The notes under the pieces are model-generated. The model saw only the letters and a list, made by a program, of their open reading frames with translations, was not told where the DNA came from and made no database searches. Shown here one piece after another: positions 6,786 to 8,813 of a stretch of DNA of 8,813 nt (position 1 is the stretch's first letter; each line of letters opens with the position of its first letter). The stretch covers positions 1 to 8,813 of the forward strand of contig CANHLD010000069.1 of the NCBI GenBank assembly GCA_947461325.1, read 5' to 3'. The translations under genes and the position numbers were made by a program. This stretch comes from Comamonadaceae bacterium (lineage in GTDB: Bacteria; Pseudomonadota; Gammaproteobacteria; Burkholderiales; Burkholderiaceae_C).

Positions 6786-8813
6786 ATGTCAGGACAAACC
6801 CATTTGCCCTCCGAGCCTATCGACCTGCCGATGTTGCCTTTGCGCGACGTGGTGGTGTTTCCACACATGGTCATCCCCTTGTTTGTGGGAAGACCTAAGA
6901 GCATCAAAGCGCTGGAAACCGCCATGGGCGCAGACCGCAGCATCATGTTGGTAGCGCAAAAAACTGCAGCCAAAGATGAACCTGCCGTCGGCGATATGTT
7001 TCAGGTCGGTTGCGTGTCTACCATTTTGCAAATGCTCAAACTGCCGGACGGCACTGTCAAGGTGCTGGTTGAGGGGCAGCAACGCGCCAAAGTCAACCAC
7101 ATTGAAGATGGTCCTTTGCACTTTGTGTGTAATTTGACCCCGGTAAATCTGCCTGCGTCTACAGATGCCGATACTGAAGTAGAAGCCCTCAGACGCGCGG
7201 TCATGCAGCAGTTTGACCAGTATGTGAAGCTGAATAAAAAAATCCCGCCAGAGATTTTGACTTCCATCGCCAGCATTGACGATCCCGGTCGACTGGCTGA
7301 CACCATCGCCGCCCACTTGCCGTTGAAGTTGGAAAACAAACAAGCGGTGTTGGATTTACCTGAAGTCAAAGCGCGTCTGGAAAACTTGTTCACTCAACTC
7401 GAGCGTGAAGTGGACATATTGAATGTGGACAAGCGCATTCGCGGGCGCGTTAAGCGCCAGATGGAAAAAAACCAGCGCGATTTTTACTTGAACGAGCAAG
7501 TCAAAGCCATTCAAAAAGAACTAGGTGAAGGCGAAGAGGGCGCCGACATTGAAGAGATCGAGAAAAAAATCAAGGCTGCCCGCATGCCCACCGAGGCGCG
7601 TAAAAAAGCCGAAGCTGAATTGAAGAAATTGAAATTGATGTCACCCATGTCGGCCGAGGCCACGGTGGTGCGCAATTACATTGATGTCATGGTGAATTTG
7701 CCGTGGAGCAAAAAAACCAAGATCAAACACGATTTGATGAATGCAGAAGCGGTGTTGAACGAAGACCACTTCGGTCTGGAAAAAGTCAAAGACCGCATCC
7801 TGGAATATTTGGCGGTACAGCAACGCGTGGACAAGGTAAAAGCGCCTATTTTGTGTCTGGTCGGCCCACCCGGCGTGGGTAAAACTTCGCTTGGTCAATC
7901 CATTGCCAAAGCCACCGGGCGCAAGTATGTGCGCATGGCCTTGGGCGGTATGCGCGACGAGGCGGAAATACGTGGTCACCGTCGCACCTACATCGGCGCC
8001 TTGCCGGGCAAGGTCATGCAAAACCTGACCAAGGTGAGCACGCGCAATCCTTTGTTCTTGCTGGACGAAATTGACAAGCTGGGCTCGGACTTCAGGGGTG
8101 ACCCATCTAGCGCTTTGCTTGAGGTGCTAGACCCCGAGCAAAACAACACCTTCAACGATCACTATGTTGAAGTGGATTTCGATTTGAGCGATGTCATGTT
8201 TGTGGCGACCTCCAACTCCATGAATATTCCACCTGCTTTGCTCGACCGCATGGAAGTCATCCGCTTGTCGGGTTACACCGAGGATGAAAAAATCAACATT
8301 GCTTTGCGTTACCTCATCCCCAAGCAGTTGAAAAACAACGGCATCAAGGAAGAAGAACTGCTAATCGAAGAATCGGCTGTGCGCGATATCGTGCGTTACT
8401 ACACACGCGAGGCTGGTGTGCGTTCGCTGGAACGTGAAATTTCCAAGATCTGTCGCAAGGTGGTCAAGGCCTTGTTGTTGAAGTCGCTCAAGCCTTTGGT
8501 TAAGGTCAACGCCGAGAACCTGAACGATTTCCTGAGCGTGCGCAAATACACCTACGGACGCGCTGAACAGCAAAACCAAGTGGGACAAGTGGTGGGTTTG
8601 GCTTGGACCGAAGTGGGCGGCGATTTGCTGACCATCGAAGCCGCAACGATGCCGGGCAAGGGCACCATCACGCGTACCGGTTCACTGGGTGATGTGATGA
8701 AAGAGTCTGTCGAGGCTGCACGCACCGTGGTGCGTAGTCGCGCGTTGGCGTTGGGTATCAAGCCGTCTTCGTTCGAGAAGACCGACATACACATCCACGT
8801 GCCTGACGGCGCC
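6786..8813 (+). CDS. lon: ATP-dependent protease Lon, N-terminal 676 residues (cut by window edge)
   Basis: The frame is open from ATG 6786 to the window end with no stop or frameshift. Lon is a cytoplasmic hexameric AAA+ serine protease that degrades damaged and short-lived regulatory proteins. The N-terminal substrate-binding domain starts with LPMLPLRDVVVFPHMVIPLF and runs to about residue 205. A charged helical region follows (about 206-290). The AAA+ module has Walker A GPPGVGKT at 360-367 and Walker B LLDEIDK with D427-E428, four positions later than in E. coli. The protease domain starts near 590 and the window stops at HIHVPDGA. The catalytic serine (in the DGPSAG motif) would come about seven residues later and cannot be checked, nor the lysine. 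GGAAG at 6774-6778, 7 bases before the ATG, is a good ribosome site. lon follows clpX after 55 bases containing a terminator hairpin. Confidence 0.97.
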   Translation, partial: MSGQTHLPSEPIDLPMLPLRDVVVFPHMVIPLFVGRPKSIKALETAMGADRSIMLVAQKTAAKDEPAVGDMFQVGCVSTILQMLKLPDGTVKVLVEGQQRAKVNHIEDGPLHFVCNLTPVNLPASTDADTEVEALRRAVMQQFDQYVKLNKKIPPEILTSIASIDDPGRLADTIAAHLPLKLENKQAVLDLPEVKARLENLFTQLEREVDILNVDKRIRGRVKRQMEKNQRDFYLNEQVKAIQKELGEGEEGADIEEIEKKIKAARMPTEARKKAEAELKKLKLMSPMSAEATVVRNYIDVMVNLPWSKKTKIKHDLMNAEAVLNEDHFGLEKVKDRILEYLAVQQRVDKVKAPILCLVGPPGVGKTSLGQSIAKATGRKYVRMALGGMRDEAEIRGHRRTYIGALPGKVMQNLTKVSTRNPLFLLDEIDKLGSDFRGDPSSALLEVLDPEQNNTFNDHYVEVDFDLSDVMFVATSNSMNIPPALLDRMEVIRLSGYTEDEKINIALRYLIPKQLKNNGIKEEELLIEESAVRDIVRYYTREAGVRSLEREISKICRKVVKALLLKSLKPLVKVNAENLNDFLSVRKYTYGRAEQQNQVGQVVGLAWTEVGGDLLTIEAATMPGKGTITRTGSLGDVMKESVEAARTVVRSRALALGIKPSSFEKTDIHIHVPDGA

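Overview
The window is a stretch of core chromosome from a betaproteobacterium. The order tRNA-Leu, trigger factor, ClpP, ClpX, Lon and the protein sequences fit Burkholderiales, probably near Comamonadaceae. That placement is from memory of these families, not from a search. Everything recognisable lies on the + strand, coding density is high, and I see no insertion sequences, CRISPR arrays, prophage genes or long direct repeats.

Region 1 (1-3294) is the end of an RND efflux operon: the last 27 residues of a periplasmic adaptor (membrane fusion) subunit, overlapping by 4 bases (ATGA) a complete 1039-residue inner-membrane RND permease. A strong hairpin with a T-rich tail at 3258-3294 closes the operon.

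Region 2 (3301-3387) is a tRNA-Leu with anticodon UAG and an encoded CCA. It begins 6 bases after the terminator tract and ends 46 bases before trigger factor.

Region 3 (3434-8813) is the protein-quality-control block: tig (437 aa), clpP (202 aa), clpX (420 aa) and the first 676 codons of lon. Trigger factor meets nascent chains at the ribosome. ClpX unfolds tagged or damaged proteins and feeds them to the ClpP peptidase. Lon is an independent AAA+ protease. All visible catalytic and nucleotide-binding motifs are intact; the Lon active site lies just beyond the window edge. A second intrinsic-terminator-like hairpin (6741-6769) sits between clpX and lon.

I did not find a new biological system here. 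The points worth a second look are mainly about transcription: two terminator-like hairpins stand so close to the next gene (tRNA-Leu, lon) that no promoter fits after them, so expression needs either readthrough or a promoter overlapping or preceding the hairpin. Smaller points are a Lys-to-Arg change in the RND proton-relay network, a C-A mismatch closing the tRNA anticodon stem, and imperfect sigma-32-like elements at the clpP-clpX junction.
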